Shown one piece after another: positions 35,930-44,046 of a DNA stretch of 64,000 bases (positions within the stretch are counted from its first letter, which is position 1; each line of letters starts with the position of its first letter). The stretch spans positions 16,899 to 80,898 of the forward strand of contig DCIT01000054.1 of NCBI GenBank assembly GCA_002317145.1, given 5' to 3'. The stretch is from Caryophanales bacterium UBA1719. Its GTDB lineage: Bacteria; Bacillota_I; Bacilli_A; RFN20; CAG-826. Under the pieces are notes generated by a model. It did not search any database. It was not told the origin of the DNA and saw only the letters and a list, made by a program, of their open reading frames with translations. A program made the translations under genes and the position numbers.

Positions 35930-37798
35930 ATGAACAAAACATTTGATGTAATAGTAGTAGGTGGTGGTCATGCCGGAGTAGAAGCAGCCTTAGTTTCTGC
36001 ACGTATGGGCATGAAAACTTTACTATGCACATTAAATATTAAAAAGATGTCTAATATGCCTTGTAATCCTTCTATAGGAGGATCCGCTAAAGGAATAGTT
36101 GTAAGAGAAATTGATGCTTTAGGTGGTATGATGGGCGTCGGCGCTGATCATACCTACTTACAAATGAAAATGCTAAATACTGGTAAAGGTCCTGGGGTTC
36201 AATGTTTAAGAGCGCAATGTGATAAATATGAATATCCGCATTTCATGCAACAAGCATGTTTAAAACAAAAGAATTTAACTGTTAAAGAATGTGAAGTTAA
36301 ATCTCTTATCTATGATAGAAAGAAAGTAAGCGGAGTAATTTTAACTAAAAATATAAAGATAAAATCTAAAGCTGTAATTATCACAACCGGAACATTTATG
36401 GATGCCTTCATTTATCACGGCAAAAATAAAATAAGTGCCGGTCCTGATGGAGAAAAGCCATCAATTGGATTAAGTGATTGTTTAAGAGAAATGGGATTAA
36501 AAGTTCTTAGATTAAAAACTGGAACTCCTCCAAGAATCAAACATAGTTCGATTGATTTTACTAAAACTGAAATTCAACCTGGAAGTAAAGGTAATTTAGC
36601 ATTTTCTTATCTCACAAATAAATTTATTCCTGTTGAAAAACAAATACCTTGTTACTTAATTTATACTAATGAAACAACTCATAAAATAATTAGATCTCAT
36701 CTAGATGAATCTGCTCAATATAATGGAACAGTATCTGCTATAGGACCACGTTATTGCCCTTCTATTGAAGGAAAAGTTATGACCTTTAAAGATAAGAAGA
36801 GACATCAGTTATTTTTAGAACCAGAATATAAAGATTATGAATCTGTATATTTGCAAGGATTCTCTACTTCAATGTCTCATAAAGTCCAAGAACAAATGGT
36901 CCATTCTTTAAAGGGTTTAGAACATGCTGAATTCTTAAAATACGCTTACGCTATTGAATATGATTTACTTGATCCATTAGAGTTTGATTTAAGTTTACAT
37001 GTTAAAAAATATCAAGGATTATATGGTGCTGGTCAAATATGTGGCACTAGTGGTTATGAAGAAGCTGCTGGCTTAGGATTAATGGCAGGTATTAATGCTT
37101 GTTTATGGATTAAGAAAAAGAAACCATTTATTTTAAAAAGAAATGAATCTTATATCGGAGTAATGATAGATGATATCGTTACAAAAGGAATAAGTGAACC
37201 ATATCGTTTATTATCTTCTCGCGCTGAATATCGCTTATTACTTAGACACGATAATGCCGATATAAGATTGACTCCTTATGGAAAGAAATTAGGAATAATT
37301 TCAAACGAAAGATGGAATCAATTTAAGAAAAAAGAAACTCAAATTAAAAAAGCTATCTCTATCTTAAATAAAACAAGATTTGGATCTAAATCAACTGTTA
37401 ATAAATATTTAAAATCATTAGGCTATGATGGATTAAACGCTGGAACATCAGCATTAGAATTACTTAGACGTCCTAATGTTAAACTAATTGATTTATATCC
37501 ATATGTTAAAGGTTTAAAAGAATTAAAGTTATCTGAGATAGCGATATTCCAAATTGAAGTAAGTATTAAATATGAAGGATATATTAAAAAGCAACTAAAA
37601 GAAGCGAGCGAATTTAATAAGATTGAAGATACTTTAATTCCAAGTAATATTGATTACTTACATATGGATGGCTTAGCCTTAGAGGCTCGCCAAAAAATGG
37701 ATAAGATTCGTCCTCATTCAATTGGCCAAGCATCACGTATTTCTGGTGTTAATCCTTCGGATATTGCTATACTAGTATTAAATATAAAGAAGAAATAA
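35930..37798 (+). CDS. mnmG: tRNA uridine-34 carboxymethylaminomethyl synthesis enzyme MnmG (GidA)
   Basis: FAD enzyme that with MnmE modifies wobble uridines. 622 residues from ATG 35930 (MNKTFDVIVVGGGHAGVEAA gives the FAD-binding fold at once); an in-frame ATG at 35900 lies inside sufB and is unlikely. The later signatures SGYEEAAGLGLMAGINA and SRAEYRLLLRHDNAD are present. It begins 4 bases after sufB, so it is co-transcribed with the suf genes. Confidence 0.96.
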   Translation: MNKTFDVIVVGGGHAGVEAALVSARMGMKTLLCTLNIKKMSNMPCNPSIGGSAKGIVVREIDALGGMMGVGADHTYLQMKMLNTGKGPGVQCLRAQCDKYEYPHFMQQACLKQKNLTVKECEVKSLIYDRKKVSGVILTKNIKIKSKAVIITTGTFMDAFIYHGKNKISAGPDGEKPSIGLSDCLREMGLKVLRLKTGTPPRIKHSSIDFTKTEIQPGSKGNLAFSYLTNKFIPVEKQIPCYLIYTNETTHKIIRSHLDESAQYNGTVSAIGPRYCPSIEGKVMTFKDKKRHQLFLEPEYKDYESVYLQGFSTSMSHKVQEQMVHSLKGLEHAEFLKYAYAIEYDLLDPLEFDLSLHVKKYQGLYGAGQICGTSGYEEAAGLGLMAGINACLWIKKKKPFILKRNESYIGVMIDDIVTKGISEPYRLLSSRAEYRLLLRHDNADIRLTPYGKKLGIISNERWNQFKKKETQIKKAISILNKTRFGSKSTVNKYLKSLGYDGLNAGTSALELLRRPNVKLIDLYPYVKGLKELKLSEIAIFQIEVSIKYEGYIKKQLKEASEFNKIEDTLIPSNIDYLHMDGLALEARQKMDKIRPHSIGQASRISGVNPSDIAILVLNIKKK

Positions 37799-37800
37799 AT

Positions 37801-38475
37801 ATGGATTACAACACTCTTAAATTACAATTTGATGTAGATACACATAAGATTGATTTATTTTTGGAATATCTTATTAAAACAAATGAGAATATTAATTTAA
37901 CTGCAATAACTAAGAAAGATGAAATGGTTGAAAAACATATTTATGATTCCTTATTAATTAGCAAGGATATTTCATTTGAAAACAAATTAGTTTTAGATGT
38001 TGGAAGTGGCGGGGGATTCCCTGGAATTCCTTTAGCAATTCTTTATCCAACTGCTAAATTTGTTTTACTTGATTCAACAGGGAAAAAAGTTAGTTATCTA
38101 AATGAAGTATTAAAATATTTGAACTTAAAAAATGTTGAGACAAAATGTGCTCGTGTTGAATCGTTAAAAGAAAATGAAAAATATGATATTGTTATTTCTC
38201 GTGCTTTTTCTGATTTATCAATTTATTTAGAGCTAGTCGCTTATTTAGCTAAAGTCGGTGGACAAATTGTTGCAATGAAAGGACCTAAGGGAAATGAAGA
38301 ATATTTTAAAGCGAAAAATGCGATTAAAAAATTAAATTTAGATTCCGGAAAAGTTTACACACACGAATTACCAAGTGATAAAGCAACTAGATTAAATATT
38401 GTATTTACCAAGAAAAAATCAACTGATAAAAAATATCCGCGCAATTACGCAGATATACTAAAAAAACCTTTGTAA
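37801..38475 (+). CDS. rsmG: 16S rRNA (guanine-527-N7)-methyltransferase RsmG
   Basis: 224 residues with the SAM site LDVGSGGGFPGIPLAI and the family C-terminal KYPRNYADILKKPL. It begins 2 bases after mnmG, as usual near the origin. Its 3' end carries a terminator for the opposing parB transcript (38428-38456). Confidence 0.95.
   Translation: MDYNTLKLQFDVDTHKIDLFLEYLIKTNENINLTAITKKDEMVEKHIYDSLLISKDISFENKLVLDVGSGGGFPGIPLAILYPTAKFVLLDSTGKKVSYLNEVLKYLNLKNVETKCARVESLKENEKYDIVISRAFSDLSIYLELVAYLAKVGGQIVAMKGPKGNEEYFKAKNAIKKLNLDSGKVYTHELPSDKATRLNIVFTKKKSTDKKYPRNYADILKKPL
38428..38456 (-). terminator. Minus-strand terminator inside convergent rsmG
   Basis: Read on the minus strand, ATATCTGCG and CGCGGATAT form a 9-bp stem (one G-T pair) around 6 bases, followed by six T. 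It is about 20 bases beyond the parB stop and inside the conserved 3' coding end of rsmG. Confidence 0.85.
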
Positions 38476-39309
38476 TTATTTTGTTTTTACAGCTTTAATA
38501 AAACTTTGTTTTTCTTCTTCGCTATTAAATTTTATTATCAATTGTTTATCTTTTTCGTTTAATAAACATTTATATTTCTTCAATAAAGTAGAGTGAGTTT
38601 CTAAGTCTTCACTATTTTTATATTTTTTTACAATTGATTCGGTTTCTCTAACAGATAAGTTATCTTGATAAATTTTCTTAACTAAATTTTCAATTTTAGT
38701 TTCTGGCAAAGATGCAATTGCTTTTGCGTGTCCATAAGATAATTTATTGATAGATAAATCATCAATAATATGTTGAGGTAAATTTAACATTCTTAATATA
38801 TTTGTTATTTGCGAACGCGATTGATGTGCTACTTCGGATAATGTCTTTTGTGAATAATTGAATTTCTTAGATAAACTATCTAGAATTAATGCCATTTCAA
38901 TAATGTTTCCATCACGTTGTTCGCGGTTATCCGCGAGTAACATTAATAACATTTCTTCATCAGATACATTAATGATTACTACTGGCGCTTTAGCGATTTT
39001 AAATTTCTTACACGCTAATAATCTTTTACGTCCAAATATAATTTCATAATAATCTTTTTTTGGACGGACGACTAATGGATTTGTTAATCCTGTTTTAATA
39101 ATAGAATCAGCAACTTCTTTTAATGTGTTATCTTTTAATTTTGCGCTCTTAATAATTCCGTTATCGTCAATATCATTCACTAATAATTCTTTGCTATTAG
39201 CTTGACGGAGATTTCTCTCCATTTCTTCAATAACATAGCTCTTAGAAAAACGATTAACTAATTTTGATAATTGATTTTTATTTAATAGTCTTTTATTTAC
39301 GGTTTTCAT
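38476..39309 (-). CDS. parB: ParB/Spo0J chromosome partitioning protein
   Basis: CTPase clamp that loads at parS. 277 residues: the ParB N-terminal domain with LVVRPKKDYYEIIFGRKRLLA and DNREQRDGN (around the CTP site), the helix-turn-helix SEVAHQSRSQITNILRML, and a dimerisation C-terminus. It overlaps parA by 17 bases. It could be Noc, but the pairing with parA favours ParB. Confidence 0.9.
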   Translation of the reverse strand: MKTVNKRLLNKNQLSKLVNRFSKSYVIEEMERNLRQANSKELLVNDIDDNGIIKSAKLKDNTLKEVADSIIKTGLTNPLVVRPKKDYYEIIFGRKRLLACKKFKIAKAPVVIINVSDEEMLLMLLADNREQRDGNIIEMALILDSLSKKFNYSQKTLSEVAHQSRSQITNILRMLNLPQHIIDDLSINKLSYGHAKAIASLPETKIENLVKKIYQDNLSVRETESIVKKYKNSEDLETHSTLLKKYKCLLNEKDKQLIIKFNSEEEKQSFIKAVKTK

Positions 39310-40066
39310 GATCTAATAATTCTTTTGCTAAAGATGCATATGATAAAGATCCAGCGCTGGTTGGACGATATTCACTTACTGGCATTAATTTAGCAGTAGC
39401 TTCTGGAATAGATACATTTCTAGGAATAACAGAAATGAATGTATTTTCTTTAAATAAAGATCTAACTTGTTGAGCAATTTCAGTAGATAAATTTGTATGA
39501 GTATCAAACATTGTTAATACAAATCCTTCTATCTCTAAATTTGGATTATGTAATCTTTTAACTTCGCTGATTGTACCAAGAATTTGCGCTAAAGCTTCCA
39601 TCGCAAAGTATTCACATTGAACAGGAATTAAAATACTATTTGATGCAGTTAAAGCGTTAATAGTTAACAATCCAAGTGATGGTGGGCAATCAATTAAAAT
39701 ATAATCATATTCTTTCTTGATTTCTTTAATTACTCTTTTTAAACAATCAGAGATTTCTTCTTGGACATTACTTATAGTAGGACCAAAATTAGCGAGTGTT
39801 AAATTAGATGGCAAAACATCGATATTTTTAAACGATGTAGTTTTAATAATTTGATTAACATCTTCTAATTTAACTAAAGCTTCAAATAATGTTTTCTTTA
39901 ATGAAACGATATCTAATCCAATTCCACGAGATGAATTACCTTGTGGATCCATATCAACGATTAATACTTGTTTATTTAAGTTTGCTAAAGCAGCAGCTAA
40001 ATTAATAGTGGTCGTAGTTTTACCAACTCCGCCTTTTTGATTAGCGATAGAAATAATTTTACTCAT
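39293..40066 (-). CDS. parA: ParA/Soj chromosome partitioning ATPase
   Basis: 257 residues with the deviant Walker A KGGVGKTTT (10-18), DMDPQGNSSRG and DCPPSLGLLTINAL. Promoter-like TATTAT is about 6 bases before the ATG on the minus strand, so the mRNA is probably leaderless. Repeated GTGAAAC motifs occupy the -35 region (40082-40101). Confidence 0.94.
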   Translation of the reverse strand: MSKIISIANQKGGVGKTTTTINLAAALANLNKQVLIVDMDPQGNSSRGIGLDIVSLKKTLFEALVKLEDVNQIIKTTSFKNIDVLPSNLTLANFGPTISNVQEEISDCLKRVIKEIKKEYDYILIDCPPSLGLLTINALTASNSILIPVQCEYFAMEALAQILGTISEVKRLHNPNLEIEGFVLTMFDTHTNLSTEIAQQVRSLFKENTFISVIPRNVSIPEATAKLMPVSEYRPTSAGSLSYASLAKELLDHENRK

Positions 40067-40081
40067 GAAAATATAATAATA

Positions 40082-40101
40082 TGTTTCACGGAAAGTTTCA
40101 C
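40082..40101. promoter_or_regulatory. Degenerate parS-like site and GTGAAAC direct repeat before parA
   Basis: On the minus strand two copies of GTGAAAC are 12 bases apart. The one nearer parA reads CGTGAAACA, an intact half of the consensus parS TGTTTCACGTGAAACA, but the other half is poor (about 11 of 16 positions match overall). It may be an autoregulatory ParB/ParA site or a decayed parS. Confidence 0.35.
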
Positions 40102-40108
40102 AGATAAA

Positions 40109-41011
40109 TTATTTATTGAATTTAATTGAGCTATCAATTGCAGTTTTAATACCCATCGCAATTGTGTCAGGTTCGACAAAAATTATTTTCTTATCGTAGC
40201 CTAATAAAGTAACACCGCCACTAGTTAACTTCTCATCAATTTGTAAATGGAATGAAGAAATCATGCTTTTAAACATCGCGGAGAAAATCTTATATCCAAC
40301 GTTTTTATTAATTTGTTTTTTAATAAACGAATCATATGTTTCAATTGCACCACGAATGCTTTGAATAGCGGTCTGACATGTTTTAGCATCGCATAATAAA
40401 ATATCGGTATTAGCAGTGTAGAAATCTTTTGGATTTAATATTCCTTCATAGTCTTTATCATTTTTAAATTGATTAATTAAATTGTTGTTTGACTTAGAGG
40501 TTAGATATTTAAACTTAGTAGAAGAGAAGTTGTAGACATCATTTGCATAATCTTTTAATTCTAATAAATAAGAAGATAAATCGTTTTCTGTAGGATTATC
40601 GTTAAAACCTAAATCTCCAAAGATTGTGCACTTATGTGATTCAAAGTTTGCATAACTTGCTACTAACATTGGAGAACTCTTCTTAACAAAATATTTATCT
40701 ATATAAGGTTTTAGAGTCTCTAATGAATCATATGAAATAAATGATTTATAGTGATCTCTTTTTAACAAAGATAATAGAATTTGAATATTTCTTTCTTTAA
40801 TATTTTTATATTCAGATTCAATCTCAATATCATTAGTATCTGTTTGAGCTATCACAATATTCTTGTGTCTATGAATGGTAACAGTATCATTAGAATCTCC
40901 AATAACAGTTATCTCATAATCTTTGTTTTTGCTTAAGAAAATCTTTAACCCAAGAATAGCGTTTTGGTTTTTCTCTTTTAATGCACTTATATCTAATAGT
41001 ATTTTATTCAT
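40109..41011 (-). CDS. Divergent PlsX-like protein
   Basis: 300 residues. The C-terminal third resembles phosphate acyltransferase PlsX: NPKDFYTANTDILLCDA (like EGRD...ADVVVCDGF) and LTSGGVTLLGYDKKIIFVE (like YGGAPLLGVNG). The N-terminal half keeps a beta-alpha pattern but lacks the usual GNTGA loop and other conserved PlsX motifs, so activity is doubtful. TATATT lies 6 bases before the ATG (minus strand), with no Shine-Dalgarno. Unusual neighbour for parA. Assignment is moderate. Confidence 0.5.
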   Translation of the reverse strand: MNKILLDISALKEKNQNAILGLKIFLSKNKDYEITVIGDSNDTVTIHRHKNIVIAQTDTNDIEIESEYKNIKERNIQILLSLLKRDHYKSFISYDSLETLKPYIDKYFVKKSSPMLVASYANFESHKCTIFGDLGFNDNPTENDLSSYLLELKDYANDVYNFSSTKFKYLTSKSNNNLINQFKNDKDYEGILNPKDFYTANTDILLCDAKTCQTAIQSIRGAIETYDSFIKKQINKNVGYKIFSAMFKSMISSFHLQIDEKLTSGGVTLLGYDKKIIFVEPDTIAMGIKTAIDSSIKFNK

Positions 41012-41055
41012 GCTATTAATATAGTAATAAATTTCAATATTTTTTGTTAAATTTC

Positions 41056-41084
41056 TTGATATTTAACTATCTATAAAGTATTAT
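41056..41084 (+). promoter_or_regulatory. Strong promoter of the sugar ABC operon
   Basis: TTGATA (41056-41061), exactly 17 bases, TATTAT (41079-41084). Transcription should begin near 41091, at the cre box. Confidence 0.75.
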
Positions 41085-41090
41085 ATTAAA

Positions 41091-41104
41091 TGTAACCGCT
41101 TACA
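41091..41104. promoter_or_regulatory. Consensus catabolite-responsive element (cre)
   Basis: TGTAACCGCTTACA matches the Gram-positive cre consensus TGWAANCGNTNWCA at every position and is a perfect dyad except for the centre. It covers the predicted transcription start of the sugar transporter operon, a repressing position for CcpA or another LacI-family protein. No such regulator gene is in this window. Confidence 0.8.
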
Positions 41105-41122
41105 TATTAAAAGGAGATAATC

Positions 41123-42523
41123 ATGAAAAAAGGCTTATTATTGATTCCTTTAGCTGGCGCAGTAGCTACTTTTATTGCGCTTGGTGCAATGTCCTCATAT
41201 CAATGGAAATGGAGTGACACTGGAAGTAAGAGAAAAATAAACTATTGTTTATTGATTGGTCAAACTGACCATAACGATTCCGCAGCTAGAACTGGTGGAA
41301 TTCGTGAAGCTTTAAATACAAGAAGAGCTTCAACTGATCCAGGCTATAACGAACATAACCCAAATGCTGAAACTCCTATTCAAGGGCACCTTGATTTAGA
41401 AGTTAAAAGTGGCAAAACAGAAACTTTTGAAGTTAACGAAATGAGCTCAAGAGTCTGTGTTAACTACTCCGGCGCAACATGGGATCAAGAAACAGCAGTT
41501 ACCCAATGTAATACTTGGTACACCAAGTACAAAAAAGAAATTACAATGATTATTTCTAATAATGATGGTATGGCGGAAGGAGCAACATTTGCTAATAATA
41601 GACCTGATGGTATGCCAATATTTGGATACGATTCAAACGGTTCTACATTAAACTTAATTAATAAAGGATTAATCGCAGGTACTATTAATAGTAATGCACC
41701 TGCTCAAGCATTAATTATGAATGTTTTGGCATCTAGAATGCTTGACATGATGAATGGAAAACTTTCGGAAAAAGAATACAAGGCTAAATTATTTGCTGGT
41801 ATGAGTGGTGTTGAATATTCATATACCGAAGGAACAAAAACTATCAAAGAAAGCGCGAAAGCAGCGAGTGATGATGCTTATTTAGAAGATGGCAAATTTA
41901 TTCAAGATTATTTAGGCGAAGGCGCCTTAAAAATCTCTTATAATGAAGAACAGAAAGCTATTTTAGTTGGTTCAAATATTGTTAATCGAAAAAATATTAA
42001 AGATTATTTAAAACTTGATAGCGCAGCAAACCAATTAGGCGTTCAACCAATGAAGAAAGCTAAAAAGGGATACGATTTTTATCAATGCTGTTATAGTATG
42101 ACAGATACTTATTTGCAATCAACAATGGTACCTTTACTAAAAGTAGCAAGAACTCAATTCGGACTCGATGATCCAAACTGTGGTTCTATTTTCTATGGTA
42201 ATGGTAATGATGAAGATAAGATTATTAATGACATTAATGTTAAAGATAAGAAACAAGCTTATTTAATTAATATGATTAAAACGGAAAATGGTAACAAGTA
42301 TATTGAAGCTATTAAATCAAAAACTGGTACTGATTTCGAACATACTCCAATTATTTTCTATAATAGACAACCTACTAATAAAACAACTGGTGCAGTTGAT
42401 ACTGAACTTATGAAAGCTAACCCATATACATTCTATGTTGGATTTGATGCTAAAGCTGGCGCAGAAGAGCAAGGCAAAATGATTGTTGATTGGGTTAAAG
42501 ACCAAGCTAAGGCAAATGATTAA
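41123..42523 (+). CDS. Sugar ABC transporter substrate-binding protein (MglB-like)
   Basis: 466 residues. After an N-terminal hydrophobic segment (about 4-22, no lipobox Cys) comes a type 1 periplasmic-binding fold with an MglB-like pattern: a first strand INYCLLIGQTDHND, IISNNDGMAEGA, and MPIFGYDSNGSTLNLINKGLIAGTINSNA. It is longer than MglB (about 330), with insertions in the C-terminal half. Anchoring is probably by an uncleaved helix. Shine-Dalgarno AAAGGAGA. Galactose/glucose or another simple sugar or nucleoside is possible. Confidence 0.8.
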   Translation: MKKGLLLIPLAGAVATFIALGAMSSYQWKWSDTGSKRKINYCLLIGQTDHNDSAARTGGIREALNTRRASTDPGYNEHNPNAETPIQGHLDLEVKSGKTETFEVNEMSSRVCVNYSGATWDQETAVTQCNTWYTKYKKEITMIISNNDGMAEGATFANNRPDGMPIFGYDSNGSTLNLINKGLIAGTINSNAPAQALIMNVLASRMLDMMNGKLSEKEYKAKLFAGMSGVEYSYTEGTKTIKESAKAASDDAYLEDGKFIQDYLGEGALKISYNEEQKAILVGSNIVNRKNIKDYLKLDSAANQLGVQPMKKAKKGYDFYQCCYSMTDTYLQSTMVPLLKVARTQFGLDDPNCGSIFYGNGNDEDKIINDINVKDKKQAYLINMIKTENGNKYIEAIKSKTGTDFEHTPIIFYNRQPTNKTTGAVDTELMKANPYTFYVGFDAKAGAEEQGKMIVDWVKDQAKAND

Positions 42524-42535
42524 TGGAGGTAGACA

Positions 42536-44035
42536 ATGAGCAATAAAATATTATTATCAATTAAAAACGTCTCCAAATCATTTGGAACAAACCAAGTTTT
42601 AAAAGACGTTAGTTTTAATATTAAAGAAGGCCATGTATGTGGATTCATGGGCGAGAATGGTGCAGGAAAATCCACATTAATGAAATGCTTATTCGGAATG
42701 TATTCTGTTAGTAGTGGATCATTTGAATTATTAGGAAAAGAAATTTCATTTAAAAATTCTAAAGAAGCGTTAGAGAATGGTATCGCAATGGTTCACCAAG
42801 AATTAAATCAATGCTTAGATAGAACTGTCGCAGATAACTTATTCTTAGGTAGATACATTGCTTTTAATGGAATTGTTAATGACAAAATAATGCAAGAGAA
42901 GGCATTATTGTTATTACAAAAGAATGGATTATATGGAATTAATCCTACTGATAAAATGAGAAACTTATCAGTTTCAAAAAGACAGATGGTAGAAATAGCT
43001 AAAGCTATTAGCTATGATGCAAAATTAATTGTTCTTGATGAACCAACATCTTCTTTATCAGAAAAAGAAACTGAAATGTTATACAAGATGATTGAAAGAT
43101 TAAAGAACCAAGGAATCAGTTTTGTCTTTATTTCTCATAAGATGGATGAAATCTTTAGAATTTGTGATGATATCGTTGTCCTTAGAGATGGTGTTGTTAC
43201 AATGAATCAAGAAATTAAGAAAACAAGTCTTGATGATATTGTTAAAGCAATGGTCGGTAGATCATTATCTTCTCGTTTCCCACCTTTAACAAATAAACCA
43301 GGACCAGTTGTCTTAGATGTTAAAAGATTAGAGACTAAATTTAATCCTCAATTAAAAGATGTAACATTCCAATTACATGCAGGTGAAATATTAGGTATCT
43401 ATGGCTTAGTCGGAAGTGGTAGAACTCGTTTACTCAATTCTTTATTTGGAATGATGAGTTTATCTGAATCTCAAGTTTATTATAAGGGAGAAAGAATTTT
43501 ATTTAAGTCTCCTAAAGAAGCGATGGATTATGGATTTGCTTATATTACAGAAGAAAGAAAAGTAACTGGAATGTTCCCAAAAGAAACATTATTATTTAAC
43601 ACCGCAATTACAAACTTAGATAAAGCTCATAATGGTTTAGTTGTTGATAAACGCAAGATGAGAGAAATGACTGATAAGCATATCAAAGGTTTAAAAGTTA
43701 AATGTCAAAACAAGAAAGATAAAATTGGATCCTTATCTGGTGGTAATCAACAAAAAATTATTATTGGTAAATGGCTTGAAAGAATGCCAGATGTATTCTT
43801 AATGGACGAACCAACTCGTGGTATTGATATTGTTGCTAAATATCAAATTTATGAATTAATGATTAAATTAGCCATGATGGGTAAATCAATCATTATATGT
43901 TCATCAGAAATGCCTGAAATATTAGGTGTCACTAATAGAGTTATGGTTATGAGTAATCGTCATTTAGCAGGTATCTTAGATACTGAAAAGGCTACTCAAG
44001 AAAAGATCATGCAATTATGTTCTAAATATATTTAA
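42536..44035 (+). CDS. Sugar ABC transporter double ATPase (MglA/RbsA type)
   Basis: 499 residues with two nucleotide-binding domains. The first has Walker A GENGAGKST; the second has the degenerate GLVGSGRTR and the signature LSGGNQQK with MDEPTRGID, as usual for the CUT2 class. It lies 12 bases after the binding protein and has GGAGG before the start. Confidence 0.93.
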   Translation: MSNKILLSIKNVSKSFGTNQVLKDVSFNIKEGHVCGFMGENGAGKSTLMKCLFGMYSVSSGSFELLGKEISFKNSKEALENGIAMVHQELNQCLDRTVADNLFLGRYIAFNGIVNDKIMQEKALLLLQKNGLYGINPTDKMRNLSVSKRQMVEIAKAISYDAKLIVLDEPTSSLSEKETEMLYKMIERLKNQGISFVFISHKMDEIFRICDDIVVLRDGVVTMNQEIKKTSLDDIVKAMVGRSLSSRFPPLTNKPGPVVLDVKRLETKFNPQLKDVTFQLHAGEILGIYGLVGSGRTRLLNSLFGMMSLSESQVYYKGERILFKSPKEAMDYGFAYITEERKVTGMFPKETLLFNTAITNLDKAHNGLVVDKRKMREMTDKHIKGLKVKCQNKKDKIGSLSGGNQQKIIIGKWLERMPDVFLMDEPTRGIDIVAKYQIYELMIKLAMMGKSIIICSSEMPEILGVTNRVMVMSNRHLAGILDTEKATQEKIMQLCSKYI

Positions 44036-44046
44036 GGAGAATAAAT

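Noticed and set aside
38590..38640. Plus-strand terminator for rsmG inside parB
   Set aside because: The stem AGTGA/TCACT is only 5 bp with a 12-base loop; too weak to call despite the T-rich tail.
40082..40101. A true parS site
   Set aside because: Only one half of TGTTTCACGTGAAACA is intact; listed only as a degenerate or regulatory site.
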